From assembly GCA_002772535.1 (NCBI GenBank), contig PFDP01000015.1, positions 1 to 64,000 on the forward strand: 64,000 bases of DNA, written 5' to 3'. Positions 44,812 to 53,052 of this stretch are shown here, piece after piece. A model generated the notes under the pieces. That model had not been told where the DNA came from and made no database searches. It saw nothing but the letters and a program-made list of their open reading frames with translations. The first letter of the stretch is position 1. The number at the start of each line of letters is the position of its first letter. A program made the position numbers and the translations under genes. The stretch is from Candidatus Peregrinibacteria bacterium CG10_big_fil_rev_8_21_14_0_10_36_19 (GTDB lineage: Bacteria; Patescibacteriota; Gracilibacteria; UBA1369; LOWO2-01-FULL-3).

Positions 44812-45662
44812 TAAACTCTTAGGTATCTTCCGTATTCTATTGTAACAAATCCACGAATTTCTAAAAGCGATAGTTGGATAAGTGTTTCTGAGATAGAGAT
44901 TTTTAGATTTTTTGAAACCTCATCTGCCGTTTTTCCACGACTATATGAAAGTAAATTTAAAATGTTTTGCTGCTCTGAAGTTAAACTTAGTGGGATAACC
45001 AACTGCTGACTATCTTTGGTTTTTGTGAGATTTAACTCTTCAATAATTTCTTTTGCAGATGAAATTGGGTATGCACCAGATTTTTGAATGAGTTTTAGAT
45101 TGCCAGAAAAATCTTTGCGATCTAGATCTGCTGGGATTGTAAAAATTTGTCTATTTTGTTCCAAAGCATAGCGGGCAGTGATGAGGGCGCCCGAGGATTC
45201 GGGCGCCTGAATTACCAAAGTAGCAAGTGAGAGCCCTGAAACAATTCTGTTTCTTTGAGGAAAAGTAAATTTTGTAGGATGTTGATCTGGCTCAAACTCT
45301 GAAATTAATAATCCTTTTTTAGAAATCTCTTCTGCTAAATTTAGGTTTGATCTCGGCCAAATTTTGTTTATTCCGCTACCGAGAACCGCAATGGTTTTTA
45401 GATTATTTTTTAACGCGGCAGCGTGAGCTACTGCATCCACTCCTTGGGCGAGTCCCGAAATAATTGCGATATTGTAATTTGATAATTCTTCAACAATTTT
45501 TTCTGTTATGTGTTTTGCATAGTTGGAAATTTTGCGAGTTCCAACTATCGCCAAAGATGGAGTTTTAAGAATTTTAATGTCTCCACGACAGTAAAGTTTC
45601 TCTGGTGGATTAGGAATTTCTTTGAGCTGGTTTGGAAAATGTTTTTTAAAAATAATCTGCAT
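44811..45662 (-). CDS. dprA: DNA-processing protein DprA
   Basis: Loads RecA on incoming single-stranded DNA during transformation. The 283-residue protein has the Rossmann-like DprA core: LAIVGTRKISNYAKHITEKIVEELS, IISGLAQGVDAVAHAAAL, IAVLGSGINKIWPRSNLNL, FPQRNRIVSGLS, VIQAPESSGALITARYALEQNRQIFTIP. A C-terminal winged-helix-like domain follows (SEQQNILNLLSYSRGKTADEVSKNL). It lies 42 bp after purM and overlaps the MFS gene by one base. Confidence 0.95.
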   Translation of the reverse strand: MQIIFKKHFPNQLKEIPNPPEKLYCRGDIKILKTPSLAIVGTRKISNYAKHITEKIVEELSNYNIAIISGLAQGVDAVAHAAALKNNLKTIAVLGSGINKIWPRSNLNLAEEISKKGLLISEFEPDQHPTKFTFPQRNRIVSGLSLATLVIQAPESSGALITARYALEQNRQIFTIPADLDRKDFSGNLKLIQKSGAYPISSAKEIIEELNLTKTKDSQQLVIPLSLTSEQQNILNLLSYSRGKTADEVSKNLKISISETLIQLSLLEIRGFVTIEYGRYLRV

Positions 45663-45704
45663 ACAATTTTTGTAGCAGCTAGATTTAAATTTTTTCTAAA
45701 TTAT

Positions 45705-46736
45705 TTAAGCAATATTTATAATCCCACTTTGAGTAACCTCACCTATAACTTGAGCTTCAATGTTGTGAGCTTTTGCAGTTGCAATAATTTGATCTACATC
45801 GTTAGAAACGATGATCATACCTACTCCCATATTCCATGTACGATAAGCCTCTTCCTTTGAAACATTACCAAGTTCAATTAGTTTTTTCATTACTTCATGA
45901 GGTTCGAAAAGATTGTCTAGATTTGCACCAAAACCATGCTTCTTAAGCAAGCGAGGAAGGTTTCCTGGAATACCTCCACCTGTAACATGCACAATACCTT
46001 TTAAATCTACTTTTGGAGATTCTTCAAAGCGACCATGCAAATCCATAATTAAACTAGTGTAAATTTTTGAAGGTGTTAGTACTACTTCTCCCCATGTCAT
46101 TTCATGATCATATTTTTCAAATTCCCAATCTTCACCGTAGGCTTCTTTTAAAATATAGCGAACTAGAGTAAATCCATTTGAACGAATACCTGCTGAACGA
46201 AGTCCTATAATTTTGTCTCCCTCTTTGATGTTTTGACCATTGATAATTTTGTTCTTTTTTACAATGCTCATGGCAGTAGCATTCCATAAATACCCGTTTG
46301 TCATATCGCTTAACTCTGCAATTTCGCCACCTGGAACCACAATCTTATGTTCTAGGGCAGCTGCTTCGAGTCCCGCCATTAATTGAGTAACTTTTTCGGC
46401 ATCAACTTTATTTACATCTAAAGTGTTGGAAACAGAAATTGTTTCTGCTCCTAAACAAGCTGCATCATCTGCAACCATAGCAACTAGGTCATAACCTAAT
46501 GTGTTTAATTTACCAATTTTTTCGGCAACTTTAATTTTTGTTCCAACTCCGTCGTCATTCTGGATCAAGAAAAAATCACCCATATCAAGAGCTCCAGCAA
46601 ATCCGCCTTCGTCTAAAACTGGCTCACCTATCATACCTCTTCTGCCAATAAATGTGTTTTTAGCAGCAGTGTAGGCAATTTGCGAACACTTGTCTCCTAG
46701 TTCAATATTTACACCTGATTCTTCGTATGTAGCCAT
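45705..46736 (-). CDS. purM: Phosphoribosylformylglycinamidine cyclo-ligase (AIR synthetase)
   Basis: Makes aminoimidazole ribonucleotide in purine synthesis. The 343-residue PurM/PurL-family protein has the N-terminal YEESGVNIELGDKCS, the metal/ATP segment NDDGVGTKIKVAE, MVADDAACLGAET, GGEIAEL and GIRSNGFTLVR, and the C-terminal HVTGGGIPGNLPRLL with EEAYRTWNMGVGM. No other purine gene is nearby, and de novo purine synthesis is often incomplete in this group, so the rest of the pathway cannot be judged. It starts 3 nt after the ftsE stop. Confidence 0.94.
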   Translation of the reverse strand: MATYEESGVNIELGDKCSQIAYTAAKNTFIGRRGMIGEPVLDEGGFAGALDMGDFFLIQNDDGVGTKIKVAEKIGKLNTLGYDLVAMVADDAACLGAETISVSNTLDVNKVDAEKVTQLMAGLEAAALEHKIVVPGGEIAELSDMTNGYLWNATAMSIVKKNKIINGQNIKEGDKIIGLRSAGIRSNGFTLVRYILKEAYGEDWEFEKYDHEMTWGEVVLTPSKIYTSLIMDLHGRFEESPKVDLKGIVHVTGGGIPGNLPRLLKKHGFGANLDNLFEPHEVMKKLIELGNVSKEEAYRTWNMGVGMIIVSNDVDQIIATAKAHNIEAQVIGEVTQSGIINIA

Positions 46737-46739
46737 AGT

Positions 46740-47414
46740 TTATTTGTAAGTTGCGTTCTTTTTATCGCTTATTAACTTGCCGCGGTCAAGAGTAATTACC
46801 CTCTTTTTAATACCATTAACAATTTCTTTGTTGTGTGTAGCAAGAATTACTGTAGTGCCGTAGCTATTTATTTTTAACAATAGTTTGGCTAGAGCTAGGG
46901 CATTTTCTGGGTCTAGATTACCTGTTGGCTCATCTGCAATTAACAATTCTGGGTTGTGAACTAATGCCCTTGCTAAGGCTGTCCTTTGCCTTTCTCCTCC
47001 TGAAAGTTGACGAGGAAATTGATTACGCTTTGTTTCTAGTCCAACCAATTTTAAAACTTCTACAGTACGCTTTTGAATAAAATCGTCTGTCATGCCATTT
47101 ACTTCTAGAGCAAAAGCTACATTTTCAAATACAGTTTTTTGAGGTAATAATTTGTAATCTTGAAAAACAATACCAATCTTTCTGCGGTACGCTTGAATTT
47201 CTGAAGATTTAAGTTTTGGAATTTCTAAATTATCTACATTAAGCATTCCCGAATCAATTGTTTTGGCACCGATTAGTGCATGAATTAATGTTGTTTTACC
47301 TGCACCAGAAGAGCCAACAATAGAAACAAACTCACCTCCATCAATACGAAAAGAAACGTCGTCTAAGACTTTTTCTTTGCCATATTTTTTACTAACATTT
47401 TCTACTATTATCAT
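46740..47414 (-). CDS. ftsE: Cell division ABC ATPase FtsE
   Basis: A 224-residue ABC ATPase: Walker A GSSGAGKTTL, Q-loop GIVFQDYKLLPQKTVFENVAFAL, signature LSGGERQRTALARALVHNP, Walker B LLIADEPTGNLDPE, H-loop ATHNKE. The DYKLLPQKTVFENVA segment is typical of FtsE, which with FtsX controls peptidoglycan hydrolases at the septum. ftsX is not adjacent: purM follows 3 nt downstream. Minus-strand TACACT (47422-47427) lies 7 nt before the ATG, with a possible -35 TTTACT (47445-47450) 17 bp further, predicting a leaderless message. Confidence 0.85.
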   Translation of the reverse strand: MIIVENVSKKYGKEKVLDDVSFRIDGGEFVSIVGSSGAGKTTLIHALIGAKTIDSGMLNVDNLEIPKLKSSEIQAYRRKIGIVFQDYKLLPQKTVFENVAFALEVNGMTDDFIQKRTVEVLKLVGLETKRNQFPRQLSGGERQRTALARALVHNPELLIADEPTGNLDPENALALAKLLLKINSYGTTVILATHNKEIVNGIKKRVITLDRGKLISDKKNATYK

Positions 47415-47453
47415 GGTTGTAAGTGTACCTGTGGAGGGTGAGAAAGTAAAATA

Positions 47454-48362
47454 TTAGCGATGAAATTTGTCGTGGATTTCCCTTAATTTTTTATCGGTAA
47501 TGTGAGTATAAATTTGGGTTGTAGTTATGGAGCTGTGTCCAAGCATTTCTTGCACCGAGCGAATGTCTGCTCCATTTATTAAAAGCTCGGTGGCATAACT
47601 ATGACGCAAAGTATGCGGTGTAACTTTCTTTATTATCCCTGCTTTGAGAGCGTATTTCCTAACAATATTTTCTATACTTACTGTGGAAAGGCGGCGGCTT
47701 TCATCGTCTAGCACATCCTCTTTTTTTACATTGCGACCATCGTTTATTATTAGTGGTTTGTAGTTGTCGTCTCGGTGTCTTAAATAAGTTGAAATTGCGT
47801 CAGCGGCTTTTTTGGAAAGAAAAACAATTCTAGGCTTTCTTCCCTTACCTCTAACCATAAATTCCCGCCTTTTTAGATCTACCTGATCTCTATTTAAGTT
47901 GTGTAATTCGCTAACACGAAGGCCTGTGGAATAGAGTGTTTCTAAAATAACTGTGTCTCTCAATCCTGATTTGCTGGTTTTATCCACTGCCTGAAAAATG
48001 CGAGTTAGCTCTTCTCTGCTTATTACTTCCACTGTTCTTTCTGGCACTTTTGCGAGTTCAATTTTTTCTGGAGCCAAAGTTTTTATATCATTTCTAATTA
48101 GATATTTTAGGAAAGCTCTTAACGCAATAATGTGATAATTCTGTGTTTTAAGACTGAGTTTTTCTTCGCGATCGTTAACCAGTCTGTTTAAGTAAAGTCT
48201 ATAATTTTGGACTTTTTGAAGTGTAACTTTTTTAGGATCAAAAGGTTCAGCCAAAAAATCCTCAAATCTTTTGAGGTAGTGTCTATAATTTTCAAGAGTC
48301 TTGGGAGATTTATTTTTTGTGATCTCCAGATATTCTAAAAAATTATCGACTTGTTTACTCAT
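47454..48362 (-). CDS. Tyrosine recombinase XerC/XerD family
   Basis: A 302-residue site-specific recombinase that likely resolves chromosome dimers. The N-terminal SAM-like domain (FLEYLEITKNKSPKTLENYRHYLKRF) is followed by the catalytic domain with Arg in LYSTGLRVSEL, Lys in VRGKGRKPR, the HTLRHSYATELL box, LGHSSITTTQIYTHI and the nucleophile Tyr in the last motif. As the only Xer gene in the window it may act alone (XerH/XerS-like) or have a partner elsewhere. It overlaps the small upstream gene by 8 nt. Confidence 0.9.
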   Translation of the reverse strand: MSKQVDNFLEYLEITKNKSPKTLENYRHYLKRFEDFLAEPFDPKKVTLQKVQNYRLYLNRLVNDREEKLSLKTQNYHIIALRAFLKYLIRNDIKTLAPEKIELAKVPERTVEVISREELTRIFQAVDKTSKSGLRDTVILETLYSTGLRVSELHNLNRDQVDLKRREFMVRGKGRKPRIVFLSKKAADAISTYLRHRDDNYKPLIINDGRNVKKEDVLDDESRRLSTVSIENIVRKYALKAGIIKKVTPHTLRHSYATELLINGADIRSVQEMLGHSSITTTQIYTHITDKKLREIHDKFHR

Positions 48363-48648
48363 TTATTAGATCTCTAAGTTTTGAAAAAAAGTTGTTGAGG
48401 ATAACCTCACTTTCATCGTCTGTAACCTCACTAAAAATATTTGATTCTATGTCGTTAAGTTTAATGTTGAACTCTGTTACTTCTTCTTCACAGTTTTCAT
48501 TTTGAGCGCGTTTTTTAATAATTGTATTAGAAAGTTTCACAAGGCTTTCTAAGATGTCTTGCATCTCCTTTCTTAATTCTCCATATACAGGAGTTAAAAC
48601 CTGAAATACCTGTTGAGCTGCTGGCGAAAGATTAGATTGATTGTCCAT
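48355..48648 (-). CDS. Small acidic helical protein of unknown function
   Basis: A 97-residue protein starting MDNQSNLSPAAQQVFQVLTP, followed by long predicted helices (ELRKEMQDILESLVKLSNTIIKK; ESEVILNNFFSKLRDLINE). ATG 48648 is preferred over the longer frame starting at 48729, which would run into the start of the divergent dgt gene. It overlaps the Xer gene by 8 nt, so co-expression is likely. I recognise no family. Confidence 0.5.
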   Translation of the reverse strand: MDNQSNLSPAAQQVFQVLTPVYGELRKEMQDILESLVKLSNTIIKKRAQNENCEEEVTEFNIKLNDIESNIFSEVTDDESEVILNNFFSKLRDLINE

Positions 48649-48702
48649 ATTTTGTTTTAAATTCGATATTATTGTATCATTAAGATCTCCTAACTTCAAA
48701 CT

Positions 48703-49833
48703 ATGGTAAGCAAAGAACAGTTGGAACAAAATGAGAGAAATAGTTTGGCAACTTATGCAGTAAAAAGTGCTGACAGTACTGGAAGAAAATATGAAGAAAA
48801 ATCTGGATCAACTCGTTTAAATTTTCAAAAAGATAAAGACAGAGTAATTCATTGTAAGGCTTTTAGAAGACTAGATGAGAAAACTCAAGTGTTTATAGCC
48901 GGTAGTGGAGATCATTATCGTACTAGGCTTACTCACACAATTGAAGTTTCACAAATTGCGCGTGATTTAGCTAGAAGGTTGGGGCTAAATGAGGATTTAT
49001 GTGAAGTGATTGCATTGGCTCATGATCTTGGCCACCCACCTTTTGGTCATGGAGGGGAAGATGCATTGGATCAGATGATGAGAAAATATGGTGGAACATT
49101 TGAACACAATGAACAAAGTAGAAGAATTGTGGAAGTTTTGGAAAAAAGATATCCCAATTTTGATGGACTTAATTTAACTCATGAAGTTTTAGATGGATTA
49201 ATTAAGCATCAAACTGCATTTGATCAAGCTGGTAAAAAATTTGAAAAAGCTGCTCATTTAGAGGCACAGGTGGTAAATATTGCCGATGAAATTGCATACA
49301 CAAATCATGATATGGATGATGGTTTGAGATCTGGACTTATTAGTGTTGATGGTTTAAAAGTTTTTAAAATATGGCAATTGGCTGAGGAAGTTGTGCGAAA
49401 AGAATATGATTTAATTTTGGATGCAGACGTTTTTATAGCAAGAGTAATTAGTACAATAATTTCCCTCATGATTGAGGATTTGTGCTTACAAACAACTAAA
49501 AACTTGGAAGAGTTTAAGATTGAAAGTGTTGAAGATGTAAAAAACTTTGAAGGTGTTTTGGCGAGTTTTAGTAATGAAATGAAGGAAATGGTGGCAGAGC
49601 TAAGAAACTTTTTGTTTAACAATTTTTACATGAATCCTGAAATTAATAGTTTGGTTACTAAAGGACAGGTGATGATAAAAAAATTATTTGAATTCTATAT
49701 GGCTCACCCAAACGCTTTTCCTATGGAGAAATTTTTAAGAGATGAGGAAGGCATTGAAGTAGCGGTGAAAGATTATATTGCTGGAATGACAGATGGCTTC
49801 TTGACTAGTGAATTTGAAAAACATATAGTGTAA
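48703..49833 (+). CDS. dgt: dGTP triphosphohydrolase-like HD protein
   Basis: A 376-residue dNTP triphosphohydrolase. The N-terminal RKYEEKSGSTRLNFQKDKDRVIHCKAFRRLDEKTQVF leads into the HD metal site: YRTRLTHTIEVSQIARDLAR (His) and VIALAHDLGHPPFGHGGEDAL (His-Asp). NEQSRRIVEVLEKRYPNFDGLNLT and LEAQVVNIADEIAYTNHDMDDGLRSG follow, all typical of the Dgt family. It hydrolyses dNTPs to nucleoside and triphosphate, tuning dNTP pools. It is followed 21 nt later by nrdR, which also governs dNTP supply. Confidence 0.92.
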   Translation: MVSKEQLEQNERNSLATYAVKSADSTGRKYEEKSGSTRLNFQKDKDRVIHCKAFRRLDEKTQVFIAGSGDHYRTRLTHTIEVSQIARDLARRLGLNEDLCEVIALAHDLGHPPFGHGGEDALDQMMRKYGGTFEHNEQSRRIVEVLEKRYPNFDGLNLTHEVLDGLIKHQTAFDQAGKKFEKAAHLEAQVVNIADEIAYTNHDMDDGLRSGLISVDGLKVFKIWQLAEEVVRKEYDLILDADVFIARVISTIISLMIEDLCLQTTKNLEEFKIESVEDVKNFEGVLASFSNEMKEMVAELRNFLFNNFYMNPEINSLVTKGQVMIKKLFEFYMAHPNAFPMEKFLRDEEGIEVAVKDYIAGMTDGFLTSEFEKHIV

Positions 49834-49854
49834 TTCGTCTAACTAAAGCTATTT

Positions 49855-50304
49855 ATGCTGTGTCCAAAATGCAAAAACAGAGATACTAAGGTCCTTGATT
49901 CCCGTGAAACAGATGGCTACAAAGCCGTCCGTAGAAGGCGTGAGTGTGAAACTTGTGAATATAGATTCACCACTTTTGAGCGTATTGAAACTAATAAATT
50001 TTTGGTTGTGAAGCGTGATGGGGTTAGAGAAAATTATGATAGAGAAAAACTTGAAAAAGGAATTTGGATTGCGTGCCAAAAACGAAAAGTAACTGAACAG
50101 CAAATAAGTAGCATGCTTGATGAACTGGAAGAAGCTTGGTCTGCGCTTGGGAAAGAAGTTTCCAGTAAAGTAATTGGAGACAATGTAATGGATGCACTTA
50201 AAGATATAGACGAAGTTGCATACATAAGATTTGTTTCTGTTTGCAGACAATTTAAAGATTTGGAAAGTTTCAAAAAGGAATTGGATAGTTTAAAGGGGAA
50301 ATAG
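49855..50304 (+). CDS. nrdR: Transcriptional repressor NrdR
   Basis: A 149-residue repressor of ribonucleotide reductase genes. A zinc ribbon (CPKC at residues 3-6; CETC further on, in RRRRECETCEYRFTTFER) is followed by an ATP-cone domain (VVKRDGVRENYDREKLEKGIWIAC... to YIRFVSVCRQFKD). It senses ATP/dATP. No nrd genes are in the window. It lies just downstream of dgt, so both probably belong to one dNTP-control unit. Confidence 0.96.
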   Translation: MLCPKCKNRDTKVLDSRETDGYKAVRRRRECETCEYRFTTFERIETNKFLVVKRDGVRENYDREKLEKGIWIACQKRKVTEQQISSMLDELEEAWSALGKEVSSKVIGDNVMDALKDIDEVAYIRFVSVCRQFKDLESFKKELDSLKGK

Positions 50305-50354
50305 GATGTCATGAGAGTTTAAGAGTGCTAATTTTATGCGATAAGGAGGGGCTG

Positions 50355-51302
50355 CTATTTATTTTGCCGCGCCCTTCTATATTCGACATCAAATTTACAA
50401 ATCTTGCCACCCAAGTCTATCCGCCACTTTTTCGGCTCATTTTCAACCGCGACTACTCCATTATGCATAAATTCATGATGAATTTTGCAAAGTGGGATCA
50501 GGTTTTTGTGGTTTCTCGTATGCGCGAAATAATCTTGATGATGTAGATGCTCATATGATTTTGTGCAGTTTGGATAAGCACATTTTCCATTGGTTTTTGA
50601 TATGGCTTTTTTGCGGATTTTTGCTGGGATGTATCGTGAAACTGGAATGTGTTCTCCCGAAGGGGCTTTGATGGGGTGGCTTTTCGTTGGCTGTGCGTCT
50701 GCGGGATTTTCGGCTTCGGAAAGCTGTTTTTTGTTTTTAGATTTTTCATCCCCGGGGATATTCTGGACTTTTTTGATAGATTGTTTCATAGCATCCTTGT
50801 GCGCTAAGTGCGCTTTGAATATAGCTTTTAGGGCTTCTTCATCACCATCAATCCCTAATTTCTCCTTAATTTTCCCAAACAAAAATTGCATTTCCGCGTC
50901 CAACTCCACGCTAACCTTCTTCACAGAATTCCCGCGAAGTTCCTTAGAAAGCTCCTGCAGTGCAGGCTTGCTCATATGTTTTACTTTGTCCGCTAGGGCT
51001 GCGTCATTTTGGGCATTCGCAATTGTCGCAAAAAGCGCGACCTTATGCACACCCGCTTCTTTTAGAGCTTCTTTTAACTTCGGTGCTTCTACCAATTTTT
51101 CCTCCACCCACAGCGCTTTTTGCACAACTGCATAGCTCAAGCCGGCATATTTACAAGCATACTCATAAACCGAAGCACAGCCATAATCCTTATATATTTT
51201 GAGGCGATCTATCTCAGGCAGCATAGCCACCAACTCATTTACAATCCTCCGATTCTCCTTTCCAAGCGCACAAAACCTCACATGAATCTCTCTATTTGTC
51301 AT
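50355..51302 (-). CDS. HNH endonuclease-domain protein
   Basis: A 315-residue protein. Residues 1-190 are helical and recall the DUF222-like regions found before HNH domains (EIDRLKIYKDYGCASVYEYACKYAGLSYAVVQKALWVEEKL). A Lys/Pro-rich linker follows. The HNH core at about 245-285 has CAYPNC, YEHLHHQDYFAHTRNHKNLIPLCKIHH, with a Cys pair and the His-Asn-His pattern. The C-terminal tail ends EYRRARQNK. A paralogous tail lies at the left edge of the window (2-97). Target and role (mobile-element-linked, defence or repair) are unknown. Its base composition is more GC-rich than its neighbours. Confidence 0.8.
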   Translation of the reverse strand: MTNREIHVRFCALGKENRRIVNELVAMLPEIDRLKIYKDYGCASVYEYACKYAGLSYAVVQKALWVEEKLVEAPKLKEALKEAGVHKVALFATIANAQNDAALADKVKHMSKPALQELSKELRGNSVKKVSVELDAEMQFLFGKIKEKLGIDGDEEALKAIFKAHLAHKDAMKQSIKKVQNIPGDEKSKNKKQLSEAENPADAQPTKSHPIKAPSGEHIPVSRYIPAKIRKKAISKTNGKCAYPNCTKSYEHLHHQDYFAHTRNHKNLIPLCKIHHEFMHNGVVAVENEPKKWRIDLGGKICKFDVEYRRARQNK

Positions 51303-51532
51303 AAAATTTTAGGTTATGAAGTGCCCTAAACATTAGCAAAAATCTTCAGAAAAATCAAGCCAAAACCCGCAGCAGAAAGCCAAAAATCCATAGTTTTTAA
51401 CGCTGAGAAATAGCCCCCTGAAACACCATAAAAGCCCTCTGACGCGTGCCCCCACATACTTCCATCACAAAACTCAAAAAATCTAACTTCGCCCCCGCTT
51501 CCCCACGAAAAAAATCACCAAAATCCATCCCA

Positions 51533-51720
51533 GGGATATATTAGGCATTTCCGCCAAAATATTGCATAATCTACCCCCAAACCTGCCCGCCTCAGGAGGG
51601 GATATATTAGGCGTTTCCACCAAAATGTTGCATAATCTACCCCCCAATAAATCCGCCAAAAATTCCATCCCCGGGGATATATTAGGCGTTTTTGCTGAAT
51701 TATTATGTAATCATACTTGC
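51533..51720. repeat. Three degenerate tandem repeats
   Basis: Units start with GGGATATATTAGGC at 51533, 51599 and 51674. Units 1 and 2 match over about 46 bp with three single-base differences and both contain TTGCATAATCTACCCCC. Unit 3 keeps the start and then diverges. Before unit 3 lies the palindrome ATCCCCGGGGAT, also present inside the HNH gene near 50746. The rest of the gap 51303-51846 holds no gene I can support. Confidence 0.75.
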
Positions 51721-51789
51721 GAAAATTAAGTCCAAATCTACATGGATCGCGGGACGAAGTGTCACCATTTCCTCTCCACATCTAAGCTC

Positions 51790-51818
51790 TTGACTCACAC
51801 GGCTCGATATTGTATAAT
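51790..51818 (+). promoter_or_regulatory. Promoter of the L,D-transpeptidase gene
   Basis: TTGACT (51790-51795), 17 bp, TATAAT (51813-51818). One of the strongest consensus promoters in the window; the leader to ATG 51847 is about 22 nt. Confidence 0.75.
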
Positions 51819-51846
51819 GTTATATTAAAAACTAAAACAAAAATAT

Positions 51847-52950
51847 ATGTCAGTAAAACGTTTATTATTTTCAATCTTGGGTTCTGCCCTCGTTAGCGCG
51901 TTTCTTATGAATGCGGCTTTTGCAGATAGTAAAGTTTTGCGTGTTTCCACAGTTAATCATGATGATTTTGAGGCTGTGAAAGTAAAAGTTGCTGGTCAGG
52001 ATTTTGTGCATACGGTAAATGAAAAATGTGATTTCGAATATCCGGATGAAAAACTTTATAAGAGCCAAGTGGTTTCAGTTAGGCGAAAATTGCAAGTAGA
52101 TGAAGGGGAAACTTTTAGAATCAAAGCTTTCCTACTAAATACAGGAAATACGCCTTGGTTTTCTAAAAAAAGTAATTGTGATGGTCCTAAAATGTCACTT
52201 GGTACTGATTTAGAAAGAGATAGAGATAGTGAACTTTATAGCAAAGATTTAGAAGGCTGGGATGGTGCAAATAGAATTTTTATGGATCAGTTAAGAGTTG
52301 ATCCAGGAGAAGTAGCATCTTTCACTTTTTATGCCAAAGCTCCAAACAGAGATGATATTTTAAAGGAATATTTTACACCTGTACTCGAAGGTATCGAATG
52401 GATAGATGATTCTAACTTCAGTGTAGAAGTAGTTAGTGGGGATGTTAATGATAGTCCACTGGATATACGCAGAAAACTTAATTACAAATCTTTGAGTGGT
52501 TATGCCAGTGATATTAATTTAGCTGGAAATAGAGAAATTTATGTAGATTTGAGTAAACAACAATTATACGCTGTTTTGGACGATAAAATTGTTCGTCAAT
52601 TTACAATTAGTTCTGGTGCGTACGATACACCTACACCTATTGGAGATTTCAAAGTTACTCTAAAACAAGAAGTGAGAGTTGGCAGTAAACCTCCTCACTA
52701 TATAATGCCTAAGTTTATGTGGTTTAAGAGTGGAGGATACGGTTTCCATGCCTTACCGAGTTTAAGAACTGACGGTGGTGCATTTTGGACAGAAGCTGTT
52801 AATCATATTGGTCGTCCTGTGAGTCATGGTTGTATAAGACTTTTACCAGAAGATGCTGATTTCTTATTTGAATTTACAACTTTAGAAGATACGAAAGTTT
52901 CTATTAGAAGAAAACAGGATCAAAAGGTTTCTGAATTAGAGAAAGTGTAA
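51847..52950 (+). CDS. L,D-transpeptidase (YkuD domain)
   Basis: A 367-residue exported enzyme that cross-links peptidoglycan or attaches proteins to it. It has a signal peptide (MSVKRLLFSILGSALVSAFLMNAAFA), then a beta-rich N-terminal region (about 27-210). The YkuD domain runs from about 230 (REIYVDLSKQQLYAVLDDKIVRQFTISSG, TPTPIGDFKV, GYGFHALP) to the catalytic HIGRPVSHGCIRLLPEDADFLFEF, with the nucleophile Cys in SHGCIRL. It shows that this cell makes cross-linked peptidoglycan. It has its own promoter and terminator. Confidence 0.93.
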   Translation: MSVKRLLFSILGSALVSAFLMNAAFADSKVLRVSTVNHDDFEAVKVKVAGQDFVHTVNEKCDFEYPDEKLYKSQVVSVRRKLQVDEGETFRIKAFLLNTGNTPWFSKKSNCDGPKMSLGTDLERDRDSELYSKDLEGWDGANRIFMDQLRVDPGEVASFTFYAKAPNRDDILKEYFTPVLEGIEWIDDSNFSVEVVSGDVNDSPLDIRRKLNYKSLSGYASDINLAGNREIYVDLSKQQLYAVLDDKIVRQFTISSGAYDTPTPIGDFKVTLKQEVRVGSKPPHYIMPKFMWFKSGGYGFHALPSLRTDGGAFWTEAVNHIGRPVSHGCIRLLPEDADFLFEFTTLEDTKVSIRRKQDQKVSELEKV

Positions 52951-52969
52951 AGTAATTTTTTATTGGTGG

Positions 52970-53005
52970 GCGCGGATTTATTTTATGGAAAATCCGCGCT
53001 TTTTT
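52970..53005 (+). terminator. Terminator after the L,D-transpeptidase gene
   Basis: GCGCGGATTT (52970-52979) pairs with AAATCCGCGC (52990-52999), followed by TTTTTT. Confidence 0.92.
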
Positions 53006-53052
53006 GTTGTTTTAAAAATTTGAATACGGGGATATAATGTTGCTCCAAAACT

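Noticed and set aside
51533..51720. Possible CRISPR array in the repeat block
   Set aside because: Only three units, the third badly diverged, units longer than typical repeats with very short gaps, and no cas gene nearby.
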